64,000 nt of DNA from Metellina segmentata (taxonomy: Eukaryota; Arthropoda; Arachnida; Araneae; Tetragnathidae). Under the pieces are notes generated by a model. The model was not told where the DNA came from. It did no database searches and was given only the letters and a program-made list of their open reading frames with translations. Shown here in pieces: positions 10,603 through 21,386 of the stretch (position 1 is the stretch's first letter; the number at the start of each line of letters is the position of its first letter). The stretch spans positions 50,056,744 to 50,120,743 of the forward strand of contig OX375877.1 in assembly GCA_947359465.1 (NCBI GenBank), given 5' to 3'. A program made the position numbers and the translations under genes.

Positions 10603-11037
10603 GTGACAGGGATACTTTGGTATTTCTCTGATGGGCGTAGTGTCAGAATTCATGAGTGATTTAATATCATCTTCACTTATGTCTCGCAGCATTGGAAGAG
10701 GATACACCACACAAGAATTCCAATTAATAATTTCAATGTAATCGGAAGCTTTAAAGTTTATCTTCGGTAATACGAAATTTCTAACAGTCTTCTTTTTTCG
10801 GACGGTTTGTCTGGCTTTTACGATCCTTCTGTAACCGAGCTCCAGAATATGTTCTCTTTCATCGACAAGCATTCTCAACAGAACATTCTCTGGGTGCTCA
10901 AAGAACGCATTTTGATGTATCACCGGATCGACAACTTGAAATAAATATTCGTATAAGTACCGTAATGTTTGGTTTGCTTCGTAAACTAAATGAAAATACG
11001 AAGCCTATTAGAATGATATTCATAGTATTTAATAGAA

Positions 11038-11102
11038 TGATAGTTCATAATATTCATAATTTGGTTTGCTAAGCAAACCAAATTATAAATATTATGAACT
11101 AT
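11038..11102. repeat. near-perfect palindrome, ~30-bp arms
   Basis: ATAGTTCATAATATTCATAA and TTTGGTTTGCT are followed by the inverse order AGCAAACCAAA, TTATAAATATTATGAACTAT with essentially no loop. The GTTTGGTTTGCTT core also appears at 10968-10981 inside the decayed ORF, so the palindrome seems to have copied local coding sequence. Confidence 0.8.
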
Positions 11103-11259
11103 AGTTTCAATCCAACACCACGAGCAACGCCGTAATGACCTCGTCGTCAAATTAGACAGAATTCCAATTGCAAAAAGATCCAATCGACGTGACGTCACAA
11201 TCTCTTGCGAAAATATAAATACTTAATTGAAAATCATTTATTAAAAGAAAATCAAATAT

Positions 11260-11420
11260 AAGGTAGTTATCTGGTGTAAAATTTTCCACAAATTTCAAAT
11301 CGGTTGAAATCTTGAATCTATCTTTAACGATCCTGATTTTACAAAAAAGAACTGAACAATACCAGTCAAAATATTTTTGTTTGTTTTGCTTTTCTTTGCT
11401 GTGGAATGGTTTGAGCGAAG
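11260..11420 (+). repeat. unclassified dispersed repeat, partial copy
   Basis: It matches the 5' part of the repeats at 1190-1592 and 11850-12275 (AATTTTCCACAAATTTCAAATCGGTTGAAAT, then an AAAAAAGAACTGAACAATACCAGT region) and ends before the shared 3' block. Confidence 0.45.
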
Positions 11421-11480
11421 GAAATTTTTGATTTCTAAATCTCGAATCAAACGAATGTCATTCTTCACAGTAGCCAGATC

Positions 11481-11812
11481 GTAATGGAAAGCCGACCAAC
11501 CGGTATAGTGGTTAAGGTGTTAGCCTCTAGATAGGAAGGTTCCTGGTTCGAATCCGGGTCAAGGCATGGATATTTGTAAGCGTATGGTGTAGAGGCGGCT
11601 GGTGCACCTTAAATCTGTCGTGGCCGAAAGTCCTCACGTTGGGTTGGCGTGGAAGTTTGGAGAGTGGGTCATCTGACCGTGGTTCAAAATTACGAGGTGT
11701 TGTCCTCTGATCTTTCCCTTAAGGGACTGATCCCAGACCGTCGTCAATAGCCCGTTGTGTTGCTCTTGTACGACGTTAACTAAAATTACCATTACCATTA
11801 CTGTAATGGAAA
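11481..11812 (+). mobile_element. full-length SINE, 10-bp TSD
   Basis: The SINE spans 11491-11802, flanked by GTAATGGAAA (11481-11490 and 11803-11812). Its tRNA-derived head carries box A (TATAGTGGTTAAGG) and a consensus box B (GGTTCGAATCC), an internal RNA polymerase III promoter. The body ends in GTTGCTCTTGTACGACGTTAACT and a (ATTACC)n tail. A short internal deletion removes the GTGCCAGCTCAGG part of the body. Confidence 0.9.
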
Positions 11813-11849
11813 AAATGTAAAAGTTTCAATTTATACACTATTTATTTAA

Positions 11850-12275
11850 CGATCATATTTTAGCAGTCGATCTACTGTGGAATTTTTCGCAGATTTCAAA
11901 TCTGTTGAAATTTTTACTCTTATCTTTTCCGATCTAGGAGATAGAAAAAAGAACTACTACTAACTAAAGTTAAGACTTTATTTGTTTTTATAGTCTGCTG
12001 ACAATATGTTTCTCCGGAAAACGGCAACGGAAGCGGAAAAAATAAATTTAGAATCTACCATCTCTTTACGCTGTGTCATTCCAAAGAAAACAATAATAAT
12101 AAAATTCCATTAAATTCATTTGAAAATGTTCTAGATTAAATTTTAGAATTCGGGCTGGACACAAAAATTCCAAAAACTTCGGCCTACAAAATTTCAATAT
12201 TGTTAGGGCTAGATTGGTCAGAACAGCATATGGTGGAGGGCAAACACTTCCTTTTATTATAGTAGGGATTTCTAT
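11850..12275 (+). repeat. unclassified dispersed repeat, copy 2
   Basis: The best preserved copy in the window, parallel to 1190-1592. It ends AAACACTTCCTTTTATTATAGTAGGG. Another 50-bp fragment (12497-12547) repeats only the GAAATTTTTACTCTATC...GGAGATAGAAAAAA block. Confidence 0.6.
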
Positions 12276-12551
12276 AAAACTCACTTCTCAATAATAAATC
12301 CCCTTCTTCTTTCTTTATTACTTTTCTTGAAGTATTTATTGGTATCAACAATTACGCAACCGATGACTAATTCTATTTCGTAATTTCCTCTGAGTCATTG
12401 GTGTTGGCGTTTTATTGAACGAAGTGGGTAGCGTCATTTGATAGAGATGTTACAAACAGTAATTTCACAGTAACAGTTCTAACTGTGACTGCTATTAACC
12501 ATTGAAATTTTTACTCTATCTTTTCCGATCTAGGAGATAGAAAAAAATCAT

Positions 12552-12905
12552 TATCTGTCATTGGTAATTGGTAATTTTAGTTAACGTAGTACTAGAGCAA
12601 CACAACGGGCTATTGACGACTGTCCGGGATCAGTCCCTTAAGGGAAAGAACCGAGGACAACACTTCGTAATTTTGAACCACGGTCAGATGACGAAGCAAC
12701 ACCTGACCTGGCACCCCACTCTCCAAACTTCCACGCCAACCCAACGTGAGGACTTTCGGCCACGACAGATTTAAGGTGCACCAGCCGCCTCTACACCATA
12801 CGTTTACAAACATCCATGCCCGAACCCGGATTCGAACCAGGAACCTTCCGATCTAGAGGCTAACACCTTAACCACTATACCGGTTGGTCGGCTATCTGTC
12901 ATTGG
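12552..12905 (-). mobile_element. full-length antisense SINE, 13-bp TSD
   Basis: The SINE spans 12565-12892, flanked by TATCTGTCATTGG (12552-12564 and 12893-12905). On the minus strand it has intact boxes A and B (GGTTCGAATCC) and the complete body with GTGCCAGGTCAGGTGTTGC. It is among the best full-length copies here. Confidence 0.92.
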
Positions 12906-15753
12906 AAACTGTGATTGTGATTCAAAACTGTGACTGAATCTGATTGGTTGAATGTTAGTATCTCTAGCCACTCGTATAAACGGAATGCTCTTAATTATGA
13001 AATAAAATTTTCAGCAATACAACTTCGGCGAAGGAATACATATCTAATTCGGAATCTGTCGTAGATCTAGTATACAGTTCGAAACCCATTTTTTTTTCAT
13101 CCAGATCTACTATAATATTTTTTAATTTATTAAACGCAATGCGTTACTTAATAAACCTTCAATTTAAAATGAATAAACAGTTTTATTCCGCTCGTAGGTT
13201 ATTTATTTTTTATACACTTTTCCCCTTTAATAAACGGTAACTTGAATGGTTTTTGCAGATTATATTTTTTTGGATATTTTTCACATAATTTTACTTTATA
13301 ATTTATCAAACATTAAAATCAAGAAATATGTAATATAATACTTGATTATTTTATTTCTAATTGAATTCAAATTATGGAATTTTATCACTAAATAACTAAC
13401 GTTTCACTAAATAACTTTTATCTAAAATATTTGTTTGTAGAAGAAAATGATTTCATCGTAGTATGTGTAGTGAGACAATTCCCTTACATTTGATAATCTG
13501 AGGTACTGAAATATTCAAACATCCCCAAAACGTTGAGAAAATTTTCCAAATCTCTTGTAACATCCGAATTTATTCGTATTGTAATGCTCGTGGTGTGCAA
13601 AGACTCAAGGTTGAAACAAAACAATTTTGTTTAAGACGAAGAAAACACAAGAAGAATAACAGAAAAGTAAAAATATTTTCGCGCTTTCTGTGAGTTGTGC
13701 ATAGCGCATGCGCAAAACTTTCGCTGCGAGAGAGTTCAAATATCGTCTGCTCTTGGCAAGAAGCCAAGATTTTCAATGCGTACTCCAGTGTTTATAGCAT
13801 TTAAATTTTTTAAAAATTATCTTGCCAAAGATAATATAGTTTTCAATCATTTTTATAAATTCTATGCGAAAAATTTAAAAAAAGATTGTCTTCATATTAA
13901 ATTGCATTCATCCACTCAATCTTAGTGTAAAATTTATAACTTTTATAAAAATTGAGTTTCATCCCTAGAGAGTGATTTATCACTATCCTACCAATGAGAT
14001 ATGATCTTATTATGTCTGATAGTCAAATAGAAATTATGACCAGATCCAGGGTTCTGTCAGTATATAGTCAGAAAAAAAATTTTGAAAAAATCTTGAGCTA
14101 GTGGTAGTACAGTTTGTAGAATTCTCGGTTCAGCTTCGACTAATGCAGACAGCTTTTCTTCTGCAAATTTTTATTACCCAATTCATTATTGGCTGTTTGC
14201 TTATGCTAACAGATTTCTATTGATTTTTATTCCAAATATATCATTACTTGAATATACAAGCAATAGATTTCAGACGTCAGTTACGAAGAAACCATAGAAA
14301 GAAGAGAAATATAAATGCAACTACACGAGAACAGAGGGATGTAAAAAGAAGGAGAGTGAAAAAGGTAACATTTCATTACAGGTGTAAAACTTTAATATAT
14401 AAAAAGTATTTGATTAACACTATAACCCCAAAAATCAATACTGTTTTTTTTAATAGCTGTGGGGTTCTGTAAAGGGTCCGATTACCTAGATAACTGCCCG
14501 ATTTGGAAGAATTTCATCGGTAAATTCTATCAAAAATCGCTAAATCGTCTTCTTTCGTGAAAAGGAGACGTTTTTTGACCCATAGTCAGGTACAGTTGCG
14601 ATTTGTGGATAAACGGTTAGAGATATCGAATTTTTGTCACTTCCTGCCTACTTGGGGTCTGCCCCTCTACCTCTAGACCTGATTTCGTCCAATTCGCCCA
14701 AGGGGTTTTTCGTATATCGCGAAATAACCGTGTTTTTTTCACGTTTTCTATGGGAACTTAACATTACGCGACCTATACTTAAGACGTCTAAATCCCAAGA
14801 ATTAACCATAGCATCTCAACATCAAACGGTTTTAAATCATTGTTGACTAAATAATAGCATCAGAAACTATTCTTAAATTCTCAGTGTTTTTTTTTTTTTT
14901 TTGCTAAAAAAAAACAATACGCATCACCATTACGTTTCTCTCTGTAATATATTTATTCCATAATTCTCGCATAAAAACTCACTATAATTGGATCTCATTT
15001 CCCCGAAGGTACCACACATTTATTTTATCCATTTTTATTCCTCTATTCTTCTCATATGGGATTCTTCTTTCTCTCATAAAAACGTGCACCGAATAAAGAA
15101 TTGAGCAATTAGATAATTGTTTTCTTTTTTTAAGTGTTACATTATCGAAACATTTGACACATCGACCTCTTATCCTCCCTAATGAATATATTTTTCTCAC
15201 AGAATTTATCTCTTATACCAGAGTCTAGAAGTCTTACTACATTTCAATTACAATTAAGTCTTTACAAAAAAGTTCTTTAGTTTACATTAAAATTGTAGCA
15301 AAGTTAAAGTATTGTAAGAGGCCGTAGTAAATGCAAAATTTGATCCACATAAGAATGACATGTATGAAAATTGATTAAGTGTATGGTGTTAAAGGGGTGC
15401 AATGATTACAGATACATTTACATTTCATTGGGTACAGATGAATACATTTTCATTGGATGCTAAGCCTTAGAGTATTATCGAAGAATCAAATGCAAAGGGC
15501 TAACTTACCATCACACTAAATTATATTGTAAAATACGTCCAAGGGATCTTCCTCAGAGTCCTATCTAACTTTTTAGGGCTCCAGGGTTGATGCCACCTTG
15601 TGAGATTTAGGGTACCCTCCAACACTGACCACCTTAAGCTTTAGGCAGAATTCTTAGTAATATTTTTGTATTGCTTCTTCGATAAATCATCAGTTAACTA
15701 ATGGAAACACCTTTTTGTACTGTCCACAAATTTAAGTCTAAATTTTCATTCTG
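12906..15753. other. 2.8 kb without recognised genes
   Basis: AT-rich DNA with poly-T runs (about 13092 and 14887). Short ORFs occur, for example 14248-14472 with a basic N-terminus (FRRQLRRNHRKKRNINATTR), but none shows a domain, and I treat them as chance. Confidence 0.35.
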
Positions 15754-15905
15754 ATGCCGACCAACCGGTATAGTGGTTAAGGTGTTAGCCTCGGGATCGG
15801 AAGGTACCCGGTTCAAATCCGGGTTCGTTCATGGATGTTTGTAAGCGTATACCAGTTCAGGTGTTAAATCGTCATCTGAACATGGTTCAAAATTACGAAG
15901 TATAA
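15754..15905 (+). repeat. internally deleted SINE left of the array
   Basis: The tRNA-like head (GCCGACCAACCGGTATAGTGG, box B GGTTCAAATCC) is joined through TTTGTAAGCGTATACC directly to the AGTTCAGGTG...AAAATTACGAAG part of the body. The retrotransposon array begins 13 bp further on. Confidence 0.7.
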
Positions 15906-15917
15906 ATTGTTAGGGGC

Positions 15918-16326
15918 TGTAACGTACACTTCCGGAATATCTTTTAAATGTTATGATAATATTTCTTTTCCCTTATTCCAAGATATTGTGATACTTCCTG
16001 TGTTTATTTATACTTCTTATTACTCTTGGAAAGGATATCTTTTCTTTTGACATATTTATGTGAGCTTAAATGGTTTTCCCGGAAGTTCATTTTTTTCTTT
16101 TATGTATAACGTTGGTGAAAAGATATTTTTTTGTAACGGTTTTTTAGAGTCGATTGGATGCTTCGTTGAAGTGTGGACGGAGTGCAGTGTTGGAATGGCG
16201 TGTTTCAGCCGTTATGTTTAAAACGTATGATGAGAGGTAGTTGTAACGGTGATGTCGCTACCATATTGTAAATAAATTTTTCTTTATTTCTTTAAAAAAG
16301 TCTATTTCTTTTATCACGACGTTACA
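15918..16326 (+). repeat. LTR 1 (full, 409 bp)
   Basis: It begins TGTAACGT and ends ACGTTACA, a perfect 8-bp terminal inversion of TG...CA type. A polyadenylation signal AATAAA lies at 16271-16276. TGTAACG recurs internally at 16132 and 16242; the second recurrence marks where the partial LTRs start. It differs from the other full LTRs by one T in a T-run. Confidence 0.95.
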
Positions 16327-18768
16327 GCTACCTATTAATGGTGGCATGCACTGTGATCGTTCCCATTAAATTGAAGTCTTGGACATCCCGTCCTGATTTG
16401 AAAATAAACTGTGAACATCTCGTCCTGTGTTCAGCGAAAATTTGCGTGCGTCCTGCAGCAACGAAGGAGGCCATCCGGTCCGAAGTTATTGGACATCCCG
16501 TCCTCGAGAGTGGAGTATTTGCGTGCGTCCTGCAGCAACGAAGAAGGCCATCCGGTCCGAAGTTTGTGGACATCCCGTCCTCGTGAGTGGAGTATTTGCG
16601 TGCGTCCTGCAGCAACGAAGGAGGCCATCCGGTCCGAAGTTTGTGGACATCCCGTCCTCGTGAGTGGAGTATTTGCGTGCGTCCGGCAGCAACGAAGGGG
16701 CCATCCGGTCCGAAGTTTGTGGACATCCCGTCCTGTCGAGTGGAGAATTTGCGTGCGTCCGGCAGCAACGAAGTGGGCCATCCGGTCCGAAGTTTTTGGA
16801 CATCCCGTCCTCGTGAGCGGAGAATTTGCTTGCGTCCGGCAGCGGCGAAGTGGGCCATCCGGTCCGATGTTTTTGGATATCCCGTTCTGTTTCTGTGTAT
16901 GAAACGTGGCCTGTTACTGCGTGTGTCCAGCAACGAAGCTTAGTCCGGTCAGTAGAATTGGGACATCCCGTCCTGTTCCTGTGTGTGAAACGCGTGTGTG
17001 TTCAGCATCGAAAGGGCCATCCGGTCCGAACTTTTTGGGCATCCCGTCCTGTCATCGTCAGCAAAGTCCAGTTCGAACTTTGGGTTCCTGCTCAAGGACT
17101 TCCTGTGTACCATCAAGCAACTGTTCCAGATAAGTGGTTTCGGTTTTAAGTCTAAAGTTTTATGCACTATTATATTTAATGTACAATTTTACTTCTGTTT
17201 TTGTGATAACTTCCATTTATCGTAACAGGTTTCGAAACAAAAAAATTTCTTAATTGCAAATTTTGCTTTTATAATAGAAATTAGTATTGATTTGGAATTT
17301 ATGTGAAATAGAAATTTAAGAGATTTTAGTTGTCGTAGATGATTATTTATCTTAATTAATAATTTAAATTTGTTTTGTATTTGAAATGGTGTTTTGATTA
17401 AAATTTTTTTTTTAATTAATTTTCTTTTTAAGGTCTTTTGGGTTACAAAATTGGTTTTTGTACATTTATTTCTTTTCTATTGTTCTATTGTCTTTGAGTT
17501 ATATTTCTGGTGGCTTGGCTATAAGGTAAGTCAGAATTCTGGACGGTTTCGGTTTCGAAAAGTTTTCATTTTGTAGAAATGTGGGTATCTCACCTATTAA
17601 GTTTGATCCCCCAAGAGATTGCTCATATAATAGCCCGTGAACCAGCTGACCTAGCTACAAATTATGATCACATCAAAAATATTCTGTTAAAAAGGTTCAA
17701 ACTAACACCAGAAAGATTTCGACAGTTATTTAGTTCACACCATAAAGCAGTTGATCGGAACTGGAGGGATTTCTATCATGAATTGTCTACTTATTTCGAT
17801 GGATGGATTGCAGGTTGTCAGGTCCTTACTTTTGAAAAACTGAGAGATTTGATCATCACAGATCAGATGAAGAAAAAAACACCATCCGAATTCAAAGATA
17901 TGTATCTCAGAGAATGGACAGAAATAAACTCCCCTACAGATTTGGTGGAACTGTTGGAGAAGTTTGAAGACGTTAGACGAACTGTGAAACGATACCCTGT
18001 CTTTGCGAAAGACAAGTTCGAGGGTCGAGTTCAAAACAAGTTTGAAAAGACCGATAATCCACCAAGGAGAAGCGATACCATAAATGGTAAAGGGATTAAG
18101 ATAGAACGAAGATTTTCCGAACAAGACCCAAATCCGGAATTCGACCGCAGGAGACAGATGCGGTGTTTTCATTGCAATCAGCCTGGTCATATCCGACCAA
18201 ATTGTCCAAAGTTGAAGAAACCTTCGGAAACTGTAAATTACATTTCGGACATAGAACCTGAGAAGTACCTGGAACCGTATATCATGAAAGGAAAAATAAA
18301 CGGTCAGGATATAAATCTACTAAGAGACACCGGAGCGACCATTGACATTGTGTGTCGGAAATTGGTGAATTCAGCTGACATGACGGGTGAACATGTTTGG
18401 GTACAGCAACCTTTGGACTCCAGCTCAACTTGTTTACCTCTTGCCGAAGTTTTGGTAGAGTGTGAATTGGGAAAAACACTCACTAAAGCTGCTGTGATTC
18501 CAGATGAACTAGACCGCGGACGATATCTTTTAGGGAATCGGACTGCTGCCTTGTTAAAAAGGGAAGATTGTCAATCTGTGGATCAACTAAATGCAGTACT
18601 GACAAGGCATCAGAAAAAAGTGAAAGAAAGGGAAGAATCTCAATCTTTAATTAAAGAATCCGAAAAACCTATCCCAGCCGAAGAATTTATTACATTGGGA
18701 AAAAATGAAATGGAAGCAGGGGAAGTAAGTGACGAGTTCACTCATGTGGCAGAAGATCAAGATATCAA
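16327..18768 (+). mobile_element. unit U1: truncated internal region
   Basis: It comprises the leader (with minisatellite), a 637-bp deletion that removes the gag start, the rest of gag and protease, and a fusion to a partial LTR at 18769. The deletion joins TTTTGTA of the leader (17575) to GAAATGTGG in gag. U2 (18857-21298) is the same to the base in layout, giving a 2530-bp period. Confidence 0.92.
16381..17050 (+). repeat. leader minisatellite, ~76-77 bp units
   Basis: About eight or nine units share GGACATCCCGTCC and GGCCATCCGGTCCGAAG modules spaced by GTATTTGCGTGCGTCC-type sequence. GGAC...GTCC can form a 4-bp hairpin with a 5-nt loop. Equivalent arrays lie at 18911-19580, 21441-22110, 26887-27556, 29993-30586, 33023-33616, 38391-39060 and 43775-44444. 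U5 and U6 lack one 76-bp unit. They sit in the untranslated leader between LTR and gag, so a role in RNA structure or packaging is conceivable but unproven. Confidence 0.85.
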
Positions 18769-18805
18769 AGTTGTAACGGTGATGTCGCTACCATATTGTA
18801 AATAA
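17579..18805 (+). pseudogene. U1 gag-protease fragment reading into partial LTR
   Basis: The 408-codon ORF starts at an internal gag methionine (MWVSHLL, residue 198 of the full protein). It keeps most of the SCAN-like capsid region, the zinc knuckle CFHCNQPGHIRPNC and the protease motif RDTGATID. After AEDQDI the frame enters the partial LTR and ends with the LTR-encoded tail KVVTVMSLPYCK, stopping at a TAA within GTAAATAAA. The N-terminal domain and coiled coil are lost, and integrase and RNase H are absent. Identical to the U2 ORF. Confidence 0.85.
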
Positions 18806-18856
18806 ATTTTTCTTTATTTCTTTAAAAAAGTCTATTTCTTTTATCACGACGTTACA
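18769..18856 (+). repeat. partial LTR p1 (88 bp)
   Basis: This is the 3' end of the LTR only, from AGTTGTAACGG to ACGTTACA, including the AATAAA signal. It joins protease sequence (GATATCA) with one extra A. Its TGTAACGG...CGTTACA ends make it look like a miniature LTR. Confidence 0.92.
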
Positions 18857-21298
18857 GCTACCTATTAATGGTGGCATGCACTGTGATCGTTCCCATTAAA
18901 TTGAAGTCTTGGACATCCCGTCCTGATTTGAAAATAAACTGTGAACATCTCGTCCTGTGTTCAGCGAAAATTTGCGTGCGTCCTGCAGCAACGAAGGAGG
19001 CCATCCGGTCCGAAGTTATTGGACATCCCGTCCTCGAGAGTGGAGTATTTGCGTGCGTCCTGCAGCAACGAAGAAGGCCATCCGGTCCGAAGTTTGTGGA
19101 CATCCCGTCCTCGTGAGTGGAGTATTTGCGTGCGTCCTGCAGCAACGAAGGAGGCCATCCGGTCCGAAGTTTGTGGACATCCCGTCCTCGTGAGTGGAGT
19201 ATTTGCGTGCGTCCGGCAGCAACGAAGGGGCCATCCGGTCCGAAGTTTGTGGACATCCCGTCCTGTCGAGTGGAGAATTTGCGTGCGTCCGGCAGCAACG
19301 AAGTGGGCCATCCGGTCCGAAGTTTTTGGACATCCCGTCCTCGTGAGCGGAGAATTTGCTTGCGTCCGGCAGCGGCGAAGTGGGCCATCCGGTCCGATGT
19401 TTTTGGATATCCCGTTCTGTTTCTGTGTATGAAACGTGGCCTGTTACTGCGTGTGTCCAGCAACGAAGCTTAGTCCGGTCAGTAGAATTGGGACATCCCG
19501 TCCTGTTCCTGTGTGTGAAACGCGTGTGTGTTCAGCATCGAAAGGGCCATCCGGTCCGAACTTTTTGGGCATCCCGTCCTGTCATCGTCAGCAAAGTCCA
19601 GTTCGAACTTTGGGTTCATGCTCAAGGACTTCCTGTGTACCATCAAGCAACTGTTCCAGATAAGTGGTTTCGGTTTTAAGTCTAAAGTTTTATGCACTAT
19701 TATATTTAATGTACAATTTTACTTCTGTTTTTGTGATAACTTCCATTTATCGTAACAGGTTTCGAAACAAAAAAATTTCTTAATTGCAAATTTTGCTTTT
19801 ATAATAGAAATTAGTATTGATTTGGAATTTATGTGAAATAGAAATTTAAGAGATTTTAGTTGTCGTAGATGATTATTTATCTTAATTAATAATTTAAATT
19901 TGTTTTGTATTTGAAATGGTGTTTTGATTAAAATTTTTTTTTTAATTAATTTTCTTTTTAAGGTCTTTTGGGTTACAAAATTGGTTTTTGTACATTTATT
20001 TCTTTTCTATTGTTCTATTGTCTTTGAGTTATATTTCTGGTGGCTTGGCTATAAGGTAAGTCAGAATTCTGGACGGTTTCGGTTTCGAAAAGTTTTCATT
20101 TTGTAGAAATGTGGGTATCTCACCTATTAAGTTTGATCCCCCAAGAGATTGCTCATATAATAGCCCGTGAACCAGCTGACCTAGCTACAAATTATGATCA
20201 CATCAAAAATATTCTGTTAAAAAGGTTCAAACTAACACCAGAAAGATTTCGACAGTTATTTAGTTCACACCATAAAGCAGTTGATCGGAACTGGAGGGAT
20301 TTCTATCATGAATTGTCTACTTATTTCGATGGATGGATTGCAGGTTGTCAGGTCCTTACTTTTGAAAAACTGAGAGATTTGATCATCACAGATCAGATGA
20401 AGAAAAAAACACCATCCGAATTCAAAGATATGTATCTCAGAGAATGGACAGAAATAAACTCCCCTACAGATTTGGTGGAACTGTTGGAGAAGTTTGAAGA
20501 CGTTAGACGAACTGTGAAACGATACCCTGTCTTTGCGAAAGACAAGTTCGAGGGTCGAGTTCAAAACAAGTTTGAAAAGACCGATAATCCACCAAGGAGA
20601 AGCGATACCATAAATGGTAAAGGGATTAAGATAGAACGAAGATTTTCCGAACAAGACCCAAATCCGGAATTCGACCGCAGGAGACAGATGCGGTGTTTTC
20701 ATTGCAATCAGCCTGGTCATATCCGACCAAATTGTCCAAAGTTGAAGAAACCTTCGGAAACTGTAAATTACATTTCGGACATAGAACCTGAGAAGTACCT
20801 GGAACCGTATATCATGAAAGGAAAAATAAACGGTCAGGATATAAATCTACTAAGAGACACCGGAGCGACCATTGACATTGTGTGTCGGAAATTGGTGAAT
20901 TCAGCTGACATGACGGGTGAACATGTTTGGGTACAGCAACCTTTGGACTCCAGCTCAACTTGTTTACCTCTTGCCGAAGTTTTGGTAGAGTGTGAATTGG
21001 GAAAAACACTCACTAAAGCTGCTGTGATTCCAGATGAACTAGACCGCGGACGATATCTTTTAGGGAATCGGACTGCTGCCTTGTTAAAAAGGGAAGATTG
21101 TCAATCTGTGGATCAACTAAATGCAGTACTGACAAGGCATCAGAAAAAAGTGAAAGAAAGGGAAGAATCTCAATCTTTAATTAAAGAATCCGAAAAACCT
21201 ATCCCAGCCGAAGAATTTATTACATTGGGAAAAAATGAAATGGAAGCAGGGGAAGTAAGTGACGAGTTCACTCATGTGGCAGAAGATCAAGATATCAA
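18857..21298 (+). mobile_element. unit U2: truncated internal region
   Basis: A copy of U1. A marker difference is ATG instead of CTG in GGGTTC[A/C]TGCTCAAGG of the leader (near 19617), which it shares with U3 and U6. Confidence 0.92.
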
Positions 21299-21335
21299 AG
21301 TTGTAACGGTGATGTCGCTACCATATTGTAAATAA
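20109..21335 (+). pseudogene. U2 gag-protease fragment
   Basis: The same 408-codon truncated ORF as in U1: internal gag start, zinc knuckle, protease and LTR-encoded tail. It shows no differences at the protein level. Confidence 0.85.
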
Positions 21336-21386
21336 ATTTTTCTTTATTTCTTTAAAAAAGTCTATTTCTTTTATCACGACGTTACA
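21299..21386 (+). repeat. partial LTR p2 (88 bp)
   Basis: Identical in extent to p1, with the same GATATCA/A/AGTTGTAACGG junction. Confidence 0.92.

Larger units (their letters stand above)
9655..11000 (-). pseudogene. transposon-type ORF split by an inserted element
   Basis: The minus-strand frame runs from about 10995 down to 10603. It includes YEANQTLRYLYEYLFQVV and, from the internal ATG at 10923, MIHQNAFFEHPENVLLRMLV and later IPKYPCHT. It is interrupted by the 836-bp element at 9765-10600. Beyond the element, 9764-9702 resumes in frame with TAERKRQTLVTEALNKVCGQ. A stop follows, and a shifted frame then gives ETRDGFIRATLKSESI. I recognise this as an uncharacterised ORF type that recurs in arthropod repeats, but I cannot assign an enzyme. 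The stop and frameshift show decay. The upstream end fades into a palindrome at 11038-11102. Confidence 0.6.

Noticed and set aside
11489..11560. tRNA gene call for SINE heads with box A and box B
   Set aside because: The arms do not form a full cloverleaf and the sequence continues into a shared SINE body flanked by TSDs.
12066..12284. 72-codon minus-strand ORF
   Set aside because: It lies entirely in the dispersed repeat at 11850-12275 and is not open in the copy at 1190-1592.
16328..16933. 201-codon minus-strand ORF (MLDTRSNRPRFIHRN) and several plus-strand ORFs in the leader
   Set aside because: They are by-products of the GC-richer minisatellite, recur in every unit in several frames, and their length follows repeat number. 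No domain is present.
16381..17050. CRISPR-like appearance of regularly spaced repeats
   Set aside because: The spacers are as similar to each other as the repeats are, the unit is a 77-bp tandem repeat in a eukaryotic retrotransposon leader, and no cas-like gene is present.
17735..18190. 151-codon minus-strand ORF repeated in all units
   Set aside because: It is the antisense shadow of the gag capsid and zinc-knuckle coding region.
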